Part shown: positions 17,380 through 26,042 of the stretch, in pieces
How positions within the stretch are numbered: the stretch's first letter is position 1
How the letters are laid out: every line of letters begins with the position of its first letter
DNA from: Pararhodobacter sp. CCB-MM2
GTDB lineage: Bacteria; Pseudomonadota; Alphaproteobacteria; Rhodobacterales; Rhodobacteraceae
Reading direction: 5' to 3'
Length of the DNA stretch: 64,000 nt
Assembly: GCF_001691415.1 (NCBI RefSeq)
Contig: NZ_LRRR01000007.1
Span: 62,001-126,000 of the forward strand
Made by a program: the position numbers and the translations under genes
The notes under the pieces: model-generated
The model's database searches: none
What the model was told of the DNA's origin: nothing
The model's input: only the letters and a program-made list of their open reading frames with translations

Positions 17380-18363
17380 TCAGTGGGCCATCCAGCTCTG
17401 ATCGTACCAATCCGAAATATCGCCTGGCCATGCCAGCGCCGCGCCATCCGCTCCGCGCAGGACACCGCTGTCGAACAGGAACTGCGCCATGCGCGCGATC
17501 CGCGCGGGGTCGATCTGTCCGACCGGGGTGTCGCCGTCGCGCAGATAACCGCCCTCGACGATCGCTTGCATCGAGCCTTCGACCAGCGCGGGGTTGGGGA
17601 AATCACCGGCGGCGAGCATCAGCGCGGCGGCCTCTTGCGGGTGGTCGGCAGCCCAGGCGTAACCCTCCTGCGTGGCGCGCATGAAACGCTCGATCAGCGC
17701 GGGGTTGGTCTCCAACAGCGCGGATTGCGCACCGATATAGCCGCTTTGCTGGTCCGGGATGCCGTAATCCGCAAAGGCAAAGGCCGATTGGCGGCGGCCC
17801 AGAAGCTCGCTGTTCACACCCTCCCAAGTGACGACCTCCAGCGTGAAATCGACGGCACCGGTGGCGAGAGCCTCGTAGGCGCCGGTGCCCAAGGTCACGG
17901 TGTCCCATTCCGGGGTGCCGCCGTCCGTCTCGATCATCGTCGAGATCAGCGCCTGTTCCCATTGGCTGCCGAAGCCGGCGTAGACCTTGCCGGTCAGATC
18001 GGCCGGGCGGGTGATCTCGGCATTGTCGCTGTTGTAGACCAGCCGCCCGGTCTCGTGCTGCATGGTGACCCAAAGGGCGGTGATTTCCGCACCGCCGGCC
18101 CGCGCGCTGAGGAAGCCCAGCGAGGTCATGTAGGCGAAGTCCACCGCCCCCGCGGCCAGAAGGGCGGTGGAGCTGGTCTCGGAATAGGGCAGCAGCTCGA
18201 CCTCAAGCCCGGCGGCCTCGTAAAGACCGCGATCCTGGGCGACGACCATGCCGACGTGGTTGGTGTTCAGCGTCCAGTCCAGCGCCACGGCGACATGGTC
18301 CTGAGCAAGGGCAGTGGTGGTGAGGCCGGGCAGCAGCAGGGCGGCAGCCATCAGGTTACGCAT
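17380..18363 (-). CDS. thiY: Thiamine-precursor ABC transporter substrate-binding protein (NMT1/ThiY type)
   Basis: The 327-residue periplasmic protein has a signal peptide ending TTALAQ and the NMT1/THI5 domain. The opening LDWTLNTNHVGMVVAQDRGLY matches the LDWxPNTNH signature of hydroxymethylpyrimidine-binding ThiY/Thi5 proteins. It is the last gene of a minus-strand operon (ykoF, permease, ATPase, this gene) preceded by a TPP riboswitch. It therefore most likely captures a pyrimidine precursor of thiamine. Its ATG overlaps the ATPase gene end by eight bases. Confidence 0.85.
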   Translation of the reverse strand: MRNLMAAALLLPGLTTTALAQDHVAVALDWTLNTNHVGMVVAQDRGLYEAAGLEVELLPYSETSSTALLAAGAVDFAYMTSLGFLSARAGGAEITALWVTMQHETGRLVYNSDNAEITRPADLTGKVYAGFGSQWEQALISTMIETDGGTPEWDTVTLGTGAYEALATGAVDFTLEVVTWEGVNSELLGRRQSAFAFADYGIPDQQSGYIGAQSALLETNPALIERFMRATQEGYAWAADHPQEAAALMLAAGDFPNPALVEGSMQAIVEGGYLRDGDTPVGQIDPARIARMAQFLFDSGVLRGADGAALAWPGDISDWYDQSWMAH

Positions 18364-19102
18364 GGGGATCTTCCTCCAGTAGCAGGGATTTCAGGGTTTG
18401 ACGGATCGGGGCCAGCGCCGGGTCACGACGCAGGTGTCGGGGGGTGTCGAGCGTCAGATCGGCGAGGATCCGGCCCGGCCGCGCCGACATCACGAGGATC
18501 CGGTCGGCCATCTGCGTCGCTTCGAAGAGGTCGTGGGTGACCATCAAGACGCCGCGCGGGGCCTCAGCCAGACGGGCGCAGAGCCAATCCTGCATCCGCA
18601 TCCGTGTCACCGCATCGAGGGCCGAGAAGGGCTCATCCAGCAGAACGAAGCGGGTGTCCTGCACCATGGTGCGCAGGAAGGCCGCGCGTTGGCGCATCCC
18701 GCCGGACAGCTGGTCGGGGAACAGATCCTCGCAGCCTGACAGGCCGAAGGTGGCGAAATAGGGCCGGACCTGCGCGCGGGCCGCCCGGTCGGAGAGCCCG
18801 CGCAGGCTGAGACCCAGCGCGGCATTCTCCGCCACGGTCAGCCAGGGGAACAGCGCGTCCTGCTGCGGCTGATAGGCCAGCGCGGGGGCGGGGCGGGGCA
18901 TCGCCGCGCCGTCCAGCAGGACCAAGCCCTCGGCTTGCAGGCCCGGCGCCAAGACCCCGGCCAGCCATTTCACCACCGAACTTTTCCCGCAGCCGGAGGG
19001 GCCGATCAGGCAGGTCACCTGCCCGTCGTGCAGCTCCAACGACAGGTCGTCGACCAGCAGGCTGTCCCCTGTGCGGACAGTCAGGCCCTCAAGCGCCAGC
19101 AT
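18356..19102 (-). CDS. thiZ: Thiamine-precursor ABC transporter ATP-binding protein
   Basis: The 248-residue ATPase of the nitrate/taurine/NMT1 transporter class has Walker A GPSGCGKS at residues 34-41, signature LSGGMRQRAAFLRTMV and Walker B FVLLDEPFSALDAVTR. Its start overlaps the permease gene end by 14 bases and its stop overlaps the binding-protein start, so the three are coupled. It energises import of the precursor. The symbol is given from context with ykoF and the riboswitch. Confidence 0.85.
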   Translation of the reverse strand: MLALEGLTVRTGDSLLVDDLSLELHDGQVTCLIGPSGCGKSSVVKWLAGVLAPGLQAEGLVLLDGAAMPRPAPALAYQPQQDALFPWLTVAENAALGLSLRGLSDRAARAQVRPYFATFGLSGCEDLFPDQLSGGMRQRAAFLRTMVQDTRFVLLDEPFSALDAVTRMRMQDWLCARLAEAPRGVLMVTHDLFEATQMADRILVMSARPGRILADLTLDTPRHLRRDPALAPIRQTLKSLLLEEDPHA

Positions 19103-19859
19103 GGGTCACATCCATGCGAAAGCGGCGGGCAGTGAGGCGCTGGACCAACGCAATCAGGGCCAGCAGACCCAAGGTCAGCAGGGCCGAGGCGACGACCCCG
19201 GCCAGCACCAGATCGGCGCGGAACGAGTTCTTGGCGGTCAGAATGAAGATGCCGATCCCGCTGCGGGCGCCCGCGTATTCGGCAAAGATCGTCGCGACGA
19301 TGGCATAGGTGGCCGAGATCCGCAGACCGGTGAAGAACGACGCCCGCGCCGAGGGCAGGCGCACCCGCCGGAACCGGGCCCATTGTCCCGCGCCCATCGA
19401 GGCCAGCAGGTCCAGATGCGCGGCCTCCGCCGCCCTGTAACCCGACAGCAGGCTCAGCAGGATGGGGAAGAAGGTCACCAGAATGACCAGCAGCACCTTG
19501 GGCAGCAGGCCGAAGCCGAACCACAGGATCATCAGCGGCGCGAGGGCGACGAGGGGGATGGTCTGGCTGGCCACCAGCAAGGGCATCAACCCGCGCTGCA
19601 GCCACGGAACGAAATGCAGTGCCAGCGAGGTGGCGAAGGCAAAGGCGATGGACAGCGAGAACCCCAGCGCCGTGACTTGCAGCGTGCTGAGGGCGTGCCG
19701 TCCGAGGCTCTCGCGTTCGGTCAGCAACGCGCGCAGCACCCCGCTGGGGGGCGGCAGGATCAGCGCCGGCACCTCGGCAAGGCGGCAATAGGCCTCCCAT
19801 CCGGCCAGCAAGAGCGCGGCCAGCAGAAGGGCAGGGGCAAGGCGGAAGAAAGCGGACAT
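19089..19859 (-). CDS. thiX: Thiamine-precursor ABC transporter permease
   Basis: The 256-residue membrane protein has about six helices and the BPD_transp_1 coupling motif (ILLSLLSGYRAAEAAHLDLLASMGAG region, the EAA loop). It belongs to the class used for taurine, nitrate and pyrimidine precursors. It overlaps the ATPase gene and lies 58 bases downstream of ykoF, in a gap with no strong hairpin, so it is likely in the riboswitch-controlled operon. Confidence 0.85.
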   Translation of the reverse strand: MSAFFRLAPALLLAALLLAGWEAYCRLAEVPALILPPPSGVLRALLTERESLGRHALSTLQVTALGFSLSIAFAFATSLALHFVPWLQRGLMPLLVASQTIPLVALAPLMILWFGFGLLPKVLLVILVTFFPILLSLLSGYRAAEAAHLDLLASMGAGQWARFRRVRLPSARASFFTGLRISATYAIVATIFAEYAGARSGIGIFILTAKNSFRADLVLAGVVASALLTLGLLALIALVQRLTARRFRMDVTHAGA

Positions 19860-19917
19860 GGCTCCTCAGTCCGCGCCCGAGGGGGACGCGGTTTCAGATC
19901 AGGCGATCAGCAGGGGA

Positions 19918-20529
19918 TCAGCGTTTGCTGGGCGAGTTGGCCGAGGCGGTCAGGTCGATGGTGACATGCCCCTCGGCGGGGCCGAAGCGCAGGAAAGCCT
20001 GACGCAGGGTTTCGAACACGGCGCCTGCATCGCCCCGAAGCCGGGTGCAGAAGTTCTTCGATTTCAAGAAGGTGCCGGATTCCTTGAGGAAATCGATGCA
20101 GCCGTAGATCTCGTCCATATGCCGGTCCTGACCCAGCACATAGAGCGAGAATTGCACGTCGATCTCCACCCCCAGAACGGGCGCGCCCTTGACCGCCTCG
20201 CGCGCCTCCGCCCCGCGGACGGCAAGCGATTGGTCCTGCGCGCGGGTCAGCGTCTCGCAGCGGCAGGAGGGGTCGTCAGGCTCGCCGGGGCAACCGCGCG
20301 AGAGGGTGACATGCATCGTCACATGCTCGGGCCGGCGGGCGGCCGAGGCGAACAGGTCGCGGATCGCGTCCAGAAGCGGGCCGGGCGCGCCGACCATCAG
20401 GGTCGACATGTCGTCGGTCTCGATCCGCAGCTGGTCGCGATAGGGATCGAGGCCCTTGAGCCCGGCAAAGATAACCTCCACGAAATCGGACGTCATCGGA
20501 TACAGCGACACTTGCGCGCCTATGAACAT
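19918..20529 (-). CDS. ykoF: YkoF-family thiamine/HMP-binding protein
   Basis: The 203-residue protein has two repeats of the YkoF fold, about residues 3-80 (GAQVSLYPM) and 115-195 (DVQFSLYVLG), the arrangement known from Bacillus YkoF, which binds thiamine or its pyrimidine part. It is the first gene of the transporter operon. The ATG at 20529 is chosen because it sits just after the TPP riboswitch, whose last stem includes the GAGG ribosome site; a longer open frame upstream would run through the riboswitch. Control is therefore probably at translation: TPP binding would hide the ribosome site. Confidence 0.88.
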   Translation of the reverse strand: MFIGAQVSLYPMTSDFVEVIFAGLKGLDPYRDQLRIETDDMSTLMVGAPGPLLDAIRDLFASAARRPEHVTMHVTLSRGCPGEPDDPSCRCETLTRAQDQSLAVRGAEAREAVKGAPVLGVEIDVQFSLYVLGQDRHMDEIYGCIDFLKESGTFLKSKNFCTRLRGDAGAVFETLRQAFLRFGPAEGHVTIDLTASANSPSKR

Positions 20530-20534
20530 GAGAA

Positions 20535-20620
20535 ACCTCGCTCCGCTGGCATGACCCAGATCAGCTGTGAAGGGTTCGCGCCACCTGCGCATCTCAGCCC
20601 CTTGCGGGACACCCCTGGTG
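20535..20620 (-). ncRNA. TPP riboswitch (THI element)
   Basis: Read on the minus strand, the leader contains ACCAGGGGTG, GGGCTGAGAT and, after the variable arm, ACCCTT, CTGATCTGGGTCATGCCAGCG and a closing GAGGT. These are the conserved CUGAGA pyrimidine-binding and AUGCCAGCG pyrophosphate-side blocks in the right order and spacing. The closing GGT pairs with the opening ACC and contains the ribosome site eight bases from the ykoF ATG, so ligand binding should block translation. It starts 36 bases after the HPP gene stop. Confidence 0.93.
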
Positions 20621-20655
20621 ATATGCGCGGAACATCCGGGTTTCCGCGCGGGGTG

Positions 20656-21828
20656 TCAATGGGGATCGGCGGGGATTTCTGACGGCGCGCCCGCCAGCGC
20701 CAGTCGGGCCAGTGCGGCGATCAGATCGGTGCGGGTGACGATGCCGATCAGCCGGGTTCCGTGCAGGACCGGAACGGCATCGGTCGCGCCTTCGGCCATC
20801 ATCGTCAGCAGCACCGGGATCGGCGTCTGAGCCTGCGCGCGAGGCCCGGCGACGGCCATCAAATCGGCGGCCACCGGTGGCTTCTCGCGGCTTGGGTCGA
20901 TCAGCCGGCGCAGCGCGGGCAGGAAGCCGCGCCCCAGCCGCTGCGCATCCTCGGCGGCGCGGCCGATCAGGTGGCGCTGGAAGATCACGCCGAGGAAGCG
21001 CCCCTCGCCCTCGACCACGGGGATCGAGGTGAAGCCGTGGCGGCGGAACAGATCGGCCAGCGCGGCGGCGTCCGTTTGCGGCTCGACCGTGGTCAGATCG
21101 CGCGACATGATCGCCCCGGCGCTCAGATCGTCCAGCGCGGGACGGTGGGTCGCGGCTTGACGCTCGGCCGCGCCGACCAGCCGGGCCAGATCCGCCGCAC
21201 CAAGGTTGAACGATTGCTGATACCGCTCGAGGATCGATGTCAGCTCGTCAGAACTGAGGCCCAGACCGTCGGGCGCGGGCTCATCGCGGGCGGGTAGCTG
21301 GCGGAACGGGTAATGCCGGCCGGTCAGCCGGGCATAGAGAGCCGCGACCGCGACCAACAGCACCGTGACGCTCATCACCGGGGTCAGCACGAACCAGACG
21401 CCCAGCCGGTCGATTGCCTCGGGGCTCATCACCGCGACCATCGCCACCGCGCCAGCCGGGGGATGGACCGCCCGGCAGAGCAGTGTGAGCAGGATCGCCA
21501 GCCCCACCGCTAGCGGGATATGCAGGGCGGCCTCGGGGACCAGCCGGTAGACCGCGACGCCGACCAGCGCGGCCAGGCCGTTGCCGGCAATCGCCGAGAA
21601 GGGCTGCGCGAGCGGGCTGTTGGGAACAGCGAACAACAGGACCGAGGTCGCCCCGAAGGGCGCGATCAGGAACAGGCCTGCCTCCGTCGGCACCAGTGGC
21701 GAGGCGATCAGCAGTGCCGCGACGCCCAATCCGACAAAGGCACCCAGCCCGGCGCGAATCGCCTCCGTCGGTGCGGCGGCGGGCATGGCGGGTCGCAGCG
21801 CCTGCCAAAGGGCCTGAAATGCCGACAT
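20656..21828 (-). CDS. HPP-family membrane protein with two CBS domains
   Basis: The 390-residue protein has an N-terminal HPP domain (about residues 20-170, four to five helices, with the signature RAVHPPAGAVAMVAVMSP). Two C-terminal CBS domains follow (about 240-300 and 320-385, the second ending IGIVTRTDLI). HPP proteins are linked to nitrite or anion transport in plastids and cyanobacteria; CBS pairs sense adenine nucleotides. The ATG at 21828 follows GGGAGAGG. It precedes the TPP riboswitch on the same strand, but whether it shares the operon is unclear. Confidence 0.87.
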   Translation of the reverse strand: MSAFQALWQALRPAMPAAAPTEAIRAGLGAFVGLGVAALLIASPLVPTEAGLFLIAPFGATSVLLFAVPNSPLAQPFSAIAGNGLAALVGVAVYRLVPEAALHIPLAVGLAILLTLLCRAVHPPAGAVAMVAVMSPEAIDRLGVWFVLTPVMSVTVLLVAVAALYARLTGRHYPFRQLPARDEPAPDGLGLSSDELTSILERYQQSFNLGAADLARLVGAAERQAATHRPALDDLSAGAIMSRDLTTVEPQTDAAALADLFRRHGFTSIPVVEGEGRFLGVIFQRHLIGRAAEDAQRLGRGFLPALRRLIDPSREKPPVAADLMAVAGPRAQAQTPIPVLLTMMAEGATDAVPVLHGTRLIGIVTRTDLIAALARLALAGAPSEIPADPH

Positions 21829-21897
21829 TTGCGCCTCTCCCGTCCGCGATTTGCGCAATCTTTCAGCGTCTCGCTGAATGCGCAAGCAGTCAGGGGC

Positions 21898-22764
21898 TCA
21901 CGCGCCGTGCTGACGCTGCCTCTCGGCCTCGAACAGATCGACCAGCAGGTTCACGGCGGGCGGGGCATCGTGGCGGGCCTTGTAGAGGTAGTAATTGACC
22001 ATTGGCAGCGGCGGCAGGCCCCGTTCCTCGCCCAGAATTCGGACGGGGAAGGTGAAGGCGCTTTGCGTCCGCGCCGTGATCCCGAGGCCCGAGGCCACGG
22101 CCAGTCGCACCCCCGCCAGCGACGGCGTGGTGACGCGCTCGACATAGGACAATCCGTTCACATCCAGCGCTGCAAGGGCGATGCGGCGGAACATGCTGGG
22201 CTCGTCGGCAAGGATTAACGGCACCGGCAGGTTGCGGTCCCAGTCGAAATTCGGCGCGGCGATCCAGCAGGCCTTGAGCGAGGCGATCAGCCGGCTGTCC
22301 AGCACATCCGAGCGCCGGGTGGATATGGTCGCATCCAGCCGCCCCTCCTGCACCATGGTCATCAGCTCAGGGCTGCGGCCAACGTTGAGGATCAGCCGGA
22401 CCGAGGGCATGGCCTCGGCGAACCGGGCCAGAACGGGGGGCAGAAGACCATCGGCCACCTCGGGCGGGGCGCCGAGACGCAGGACCCCGCGCTCGTCGGC
22501 CTGTTCCATCGCGGCAAGGGCGTAGCGCGACATCGACAGGATCTCGCGGGCATAGACCACCAGCGTTTCCCCGGCCGGAGTCAGCAGCCGGCGCCGCCCG
22601 TCCGTGCGGAACAGGCTGGTGCCGCTTTGGGCCTCAAGCTTTTGCATTTGCTGGGTAACAGCGGATTGCGTGCGGCCCACACGCTCGGCTGCGGCCTCGA
22701 AACTGCCGGTGTCGGCAATGGCCAGAAGGGTGCGCAGATTGGCGAGGGTAAAGTCAGGTGTCAT
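21898..22764 (-). CDS. LysR-family regulator of the organosulfur/TctCBA module
   Basis: The 288-residue protein has the N-terminal LysR helix-turn-helix (LLAIADTGSFEAAAERVGRTQSAVTQQMQKL) and a periplasmic-binding-like effector domain. It is divergent from the tctC gene at 22908 across a notably AT-rich 143-base gap. It is therefore the likely activator of the 22908-30388 operon in response to the imported compound. It ends 70 bases before the HPP gene start, on the same strand. Confidence 0.9.
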   Translation of the reverse strand: MTPDFTLANLRTLLAIADTGSFEAAAERVGRTQSAVTQQMQKLEAQSGTSLFRTDGRRRLLTPAGETLVVYAREILSMSRYALAAMEQADERGVLRLGAPPEVADGLLPPVLARFAEAMPSVRLILNVGRSPELMTMVQEGRLDATISTRRSDVLDSRLIASLKACWIAAPNFDWDRNLPVPLILADEPSMFRRIALAALDVNGLSYVERVTTPSLAGVRLAVASGLGITARTQSAFTFPVRILGEERGLPPLPMVNYYLYKARHDAPPAVNLLVDLFEAERQRQHGA

Positions 22765-22770
22765 ACGGCG

Positions 22771-22807
22771 TTCACATTAGAGAATATGAAGGATATATGA
22801 AAACTTC
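22771..22807. promoter_or_regulatory. Candidate LysR binding region
   Basis: In the divergent gap, TTCA-N12-TGAA spans 22771-22790 and the unit ATATGAA recurs in direct repeat just after it. The whole stretch is far richer in A and T than its surroundings. Position and composition suit a LysR target and divergent promoters. The exact site is uncertain. Confidence 0.35.
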
Positions 22808-22907
22808 TAAATAGACCTAATGTTTTTTGCTGGCTAGCGTCGCCTCACAAGCAAAAACCCGGTGCCCCAAGGGCCCCCGACACAACCGACGACAGGAGAC
22901 CCGATCC

Positions 22908-23876
22908 ATGACCCCCATCCTTTCCCCGCTGAAGCCCGCTGCCCTGGGTGTCACCCTGTCGCTGGCCGCGCTGGCCCCGGCTTTCGCACAGGATTACCCG
23001 ACGCAGAACATCGACCTCGTGGTGCCCTTCGCGCCGGGCGGGGCCGTGGACACCACCGCGCGGCTGATCGCCGATGCGGCGAATGCCCATCTCGACGGTG
23101 TCGAGATCCAGGTCTCCAACCGCGCTGGTGGCGGCGGCATCGTCGGCCAGAACTATGTCGCCCAAGCCGAGCCCGATGGCTACACCGTGCTGGCGATCAC
23201 CAGCTCGGTCGTGACCAACCCGCGCCTGTCGGGCGCGCCCTATGCGATCACCGATTTCACCCCGGTCGCGGCCTATAACCTCGACCCGCAGGTCATCGCC
23301 GTGCCGGCCGACTCGCGCTTCGCCTCGATCGAGGATTTCGTCGCCGCCGCCACCGAAGCCCCGCTGACCATGTCGGTCGCCGGCATCGGCACCTCGCACC
23401 ACATGTCGGGCCTCGCGCTGGAAGCGGCGGGCGACATGCAGTTCACCTACCTGCCGTCCAACGGTTTCGGCCAGCAGCTGCAGATGGTGCTGGGTGGCCA
23501 TGTCGACGGCGCCTTCTGGCCGCTGGGTGAGGCTGCGAGCCATGCACAAGGCGGCACCGTTCGCCTGCTGGCCGTCGCCGCCGAGGAACGCGATCCGAAC
23601 TTCCCGGATGTCCCGACCTTCGAGGAAGCCGGCCTCGGCCTGCCGCTGTGGGCCACCTTCCGCGGTCTGGCCGTGCCCGCCGGCACCCCGGACGAGGTCG
23701 TGGCCTTCCTGTCGGACCTGATGCAGACCGTGGCCGAGGACGAGGGCTTCCAGCAGCGCTTCACCGAGGCGGGCTACACCGTCAGCTTCCGCCCGGCCGC
23801 CCGTTTCGCGGAAATCATCAACGCCTATGACGCCACCTCCTCGGCGATCATTGAAGAGCACGGTCTGGGCCAGTAA
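22908..23876 (+). CDS. tctC: Tripartite tricarboxylate transporter binding protein (TctC/Bug)
   Basis: The 322-residue Bug-family protein has a signal peptide ending APAFAQ and the typical mature start DYPTQNIDLVVPFAPGGAVDTTARL, with the Gly-rich carboxylate loop. The ATG at 22908 follows AGGAGACC; an earlier in-frame start has no ribosome site. TctB and TctA follow, making a complete importer. The enzymes downstream (thiol dioxygenase, rhodanese, C-S lyase) suggest a sulfur-containing carboxylate as ligand, which is inference. Confidence 0.92.
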   Translation: MTPILSPLKPAALGVTLSLAALAPAFAQDYPTQNIDLVVPFAPGGAVDTTARLIADAANAHLDGVEIQVSNRAGGGGIVGQNYVAQAEPDGYTVLAITSSVVTNPRLSGAPYAITDFTPVAAYNLDPQVIAVPADSRFASIEDFVAAATEAPLTMSVAGIGTSHHMSGLALEAAGDMQFTYLPSNGFGQQLQMVLGGHVDGAFWPLGEAASHAQGGTVRLLAVAAEERDPNFPDVPTFEEAGLGLPLWATFRGLAVPAGTPDEVVAFLSDLMQTVAEDEGFQQRFTEAGYTVSFRPAARFAEIINAYDATSSAIIEEHGLGQ

Positions 23877-23887
23877 CCGGACCGCGA

Positions 23888-23918
23888 CGCCCCGGCCCCC
23901 TGCTCCCGGGCCGGGGCG
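23888..23918 (+). terminator. Strong hairpin between tctC and tctB
   Basis: CGCCCCGGCCC (23888-23898) and GGGCCGGGGCG (23908-23918) form a perfect 11-bp stem with a 9-base loop right after tctC. A pyrimidine-rich stretch follows. It is a probable attenuator or mRNA-end stabiliser. Confidence 0.6.
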
Positions 23919-23957
23919 CTCGCCTTTCTCGACTTGCTGACCCATTCCGGAACGACC

Positions 23958-24425
23958 ATGTCCTCCTCTCCCTCCGCGCGCTGGCGCAACATTGATCTCT
24001 GGACCGCCCTCGCGCTGATCGGCGTGGCCGCCTATGCCGCCCTGCAAGCGCTGTCCTTCGACGCGGGCTCGCGCCCCTTCCCGCTGGTCGTGGCTTCGGT
24101 TCTGGGCCTTGCCGCCGTGATGCAGCTGGTGCTGTCGCTGCGCGAGGACCCGAAGGCCCCGCTGGGATCCGCCGACCTTCTGCCCGCCGGCGCCTGCGTC
24201 GCCCTGATGGCCGGATGGGCCACGGCGCTGTCGATGGGTCTGGGCTTCGGCCTGTCGACCTTCGTCGCGCAGCTGGGCTTCCTCGCCCTCGCCGGGATGC
24301 GCCAACCGGTGAAGATCGCGGGCGTCGCCCTGCTGATCACTGCCGTCAGCTACACCATCTTCGTCCTGCTGCTGGAAGTGCGTCTGCCGCGCTCGATGCT
24401 GCAGGCCATCGCTCCGGGGCTGTGA
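23958..24425 (+). CDS. tctB: Tripartite tricarboxylate transporter small subunit (TctB)
   Basis: The 155-residue membrane protein has four hydrophobic helices, typical for TctB, and a common FDAGSRPFPLVVASVLGLAAVMQL segment. The ATG at 23958 is used; a TTG eight codons earlier is possible. TctA starts four bases after its stop, so the two are coupled. Confidence 0.87.
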   Translation: MSSSPSARWRNIDLWTALALIGVAAYAALQALSFDAGSRPFPLVVASVLGLAAVMQLVLSLREDPKAPLGSADLLPAGACVALMAGWATALSMGLGFGLSTFVAQLGFLALAGMRQPVKIAGVALLITAVSYTIFVLLLEVRLPRSMLQAIAPGL

Positions 24426-24429
24426 GACC

Positions 24430-25965
24430 ATGGACCTGATCCTTCTCGGCTTTTCCGTCCTGCTGCAGCCCTCGGTGCTGATGATGCTGGTGCTGGGCGT
24501 GTTCGTCGGCCTCGTCGTCGGCTCGATCCCCGGCATCAACGACAACATCGCCTTTGCCGTCTTTATCCCCTTCTCGTTCAGCCTGCCCGTCGAACAGGCG
24601 CTGGCGCTGATGGTCGGCGTCTATTGCGCGGCCGCCACGGGTGGGGCCATTCCTGCCATCATGCTGCGCGTCCCCGGCACCGCCGCCGCGCTGCTGACCA
24701 CGCTTGACGGCAACGCCATGGCCCGCCGCGGTCACGCCGGTCGCGCGCTGTCCATCGCAATGACCTCGTCCGTGGTGGGCGGCATCCTCAGCGCGCTGGT
24801 GCTGCTGATCTGCGCCCCGTTGCTGGCGCAAGTTGCCCTGCGCTTCGGCTATGTCGAGAACGCGGCGCTGACCGTTCTGGGCCTGTCCTGTGTCGTAGGC
24901 CTGCTGAAGAACAACATCCTCAAGGGCGTCATCTCGGCGGCTCTGGGTCTGTTGGTGGCCATGGTCGGCTTCAGCCAGTCCACCGGCTTCCCGCGCTATA
25001 CCTTCGGCAACGTCAACCTGATCGAGGGCATCCCCTTCGTGCCGCTGCTGGTCGGCCTGTTCGGCGTCGCCGCCGCGCTGGAACTGATGCGCGACATCGT
25101 CAAGGAACGCGGCGATGAGAGCGCCCAGACCGGCCTGCCGAAGATCGGCTCGATGCGGCTGGAGGGCAGCCTGCTGCGCCGCCTGATGCCGACCTGGCTG
25201 ACCGCTTCGGCTATCGGTAACTTCATCGGCGTCCTGCCCGGTGCGGGTATGCTGATGGCAATCTACCTTGCCTATGACCAAGCCGCGCGTCGCTTCCGCC
25301 GCCGCTTTGCCGGCCAGCCCGGCGAGCCGGAATGGGGCCAGGGCACGCCCGAGGGCATCGCCGCGCCCGAGGCCGCCAACAACTCGGTCACCGCCTCGTC
25401 GATGGTGCCGCTGCTGTCGCTGGGAATCCCCGGCAACTCGACCTCGGCGCTGTTCATCGGCGCGATGGCCCTGCACGGGCTGGTCCCGGGCCCCCTGCTG
25501 TTCACGCAAAACAGCGGCATCGCCTGGATGATCATCGTGGCCTTCCTTGCCTGCAATCTGGTGATGTGGCCGCTGGCCTTCGTGGTGATCCGCCTCGTCT
25601 CGGGCACGGTCTTCGCCATCCCGCGCAGCGTGATGGTGGGGGTGATCCTGCTGCTCTGCGTGCTGGGCGCCTATTCGGACGGGAACAACCTGTTCAACGT
25701 CTGGGTCGCACTGGTCGCCGGGGTCGTCGCCTATGTGATGAACCGGGCTGGCATCCCGCTGGGGCCGGCCATCCTCGGCCTCGTGCTGGGCGCGCAGATG
25801 GAAGCCTCGTTCGCCAATTCGCTGCTGATTGCCCGTGGTGACTGGCTGGTCTTCATCGACCCGGTCGCCCACCCGATCTCGGCCGCGATGATCGCCGTCT
25901 CCGCCCTAATGTGGCTGGCCCCGATGCTGGGAAGCCTCGGCCGCCGCATCGCCAAGGCCCGCTGA
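24430..25965 (+). CDS. tctA: Tripartite tricarboxylate transporter large subunit (TctA)
   Basis: The 511-residue membrane channel has about 11-12 helices. Family blocks include GLVVGSIPGINDNIAFAVF near the N-terminus, ATGGAIPAIMLRVPGTAAA, and the second-half repeat SLGIPGNSTSALFIGAM. It couples uptake to an ion gradient. It is followed by 77 bases with a weak hairpin and then by the thiol dioxygenase gene on the same strand, so importer and sulfur enzymes probably share a transcript. Confidence 0.92.
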   Translation: MDLILLGFSVLLQPSVLMMLVLGVFVGLVVGSIPGINDNIAFAVFIPFSFSLPVEQALALMVGVYCAAATGGAIPAIMLRVPGTAAALLTTLDGNAMARRGHAGRALSIAMTSSVVGGILSALVLLICAPLLAQVALRFGYVENAALTVLGLSCVVGLLKNNILKGVISAALGLLVAMVGFSQSTGFPRYTFGNVNLIEGIPFVPLLVGLFGVAAALELMRDIVKERGDESAQTGLPKIGSMRLEGSLLRRLMPTWLTASAIGNFIGVLPGAGMLMAIYLAYDQAARRFRRRFAGQPGEPEWGQGTPEGIAAPEAANNSVTASSMVPLLSLGIPGNSTSALFIGAMALHGLVPGPLLFTQNSGIAWMIIVAFLACNLVMWPLAFVVIRLVSGTVFAIPRSVMVGVILLLCVLGAYSDGNNLFNVWVALVAGVVAYVMNRAGIPLGPAILGLVLGAQMEASFANSLLIARGDWLVFIDPVAHPISAAMIAVSALMWLAPMLGSLGRRIAKAR

Positions 25966-26042
25966 TCCGGGCCCCCGACATACCGTCGCGCGGGGCAGGG
26001 GCCCCGCCGACCCAAGACCTTAAGTGAGTGAAAGGAAACCCC

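Noticed and set aside
25969..26004. Possible hairpin GGGCCCC/GGGGCCC between tctA and the dioxygenase gene
   Set aside because: The loop is long and the arms can slip in several registers, so I did not list it as a terminator.
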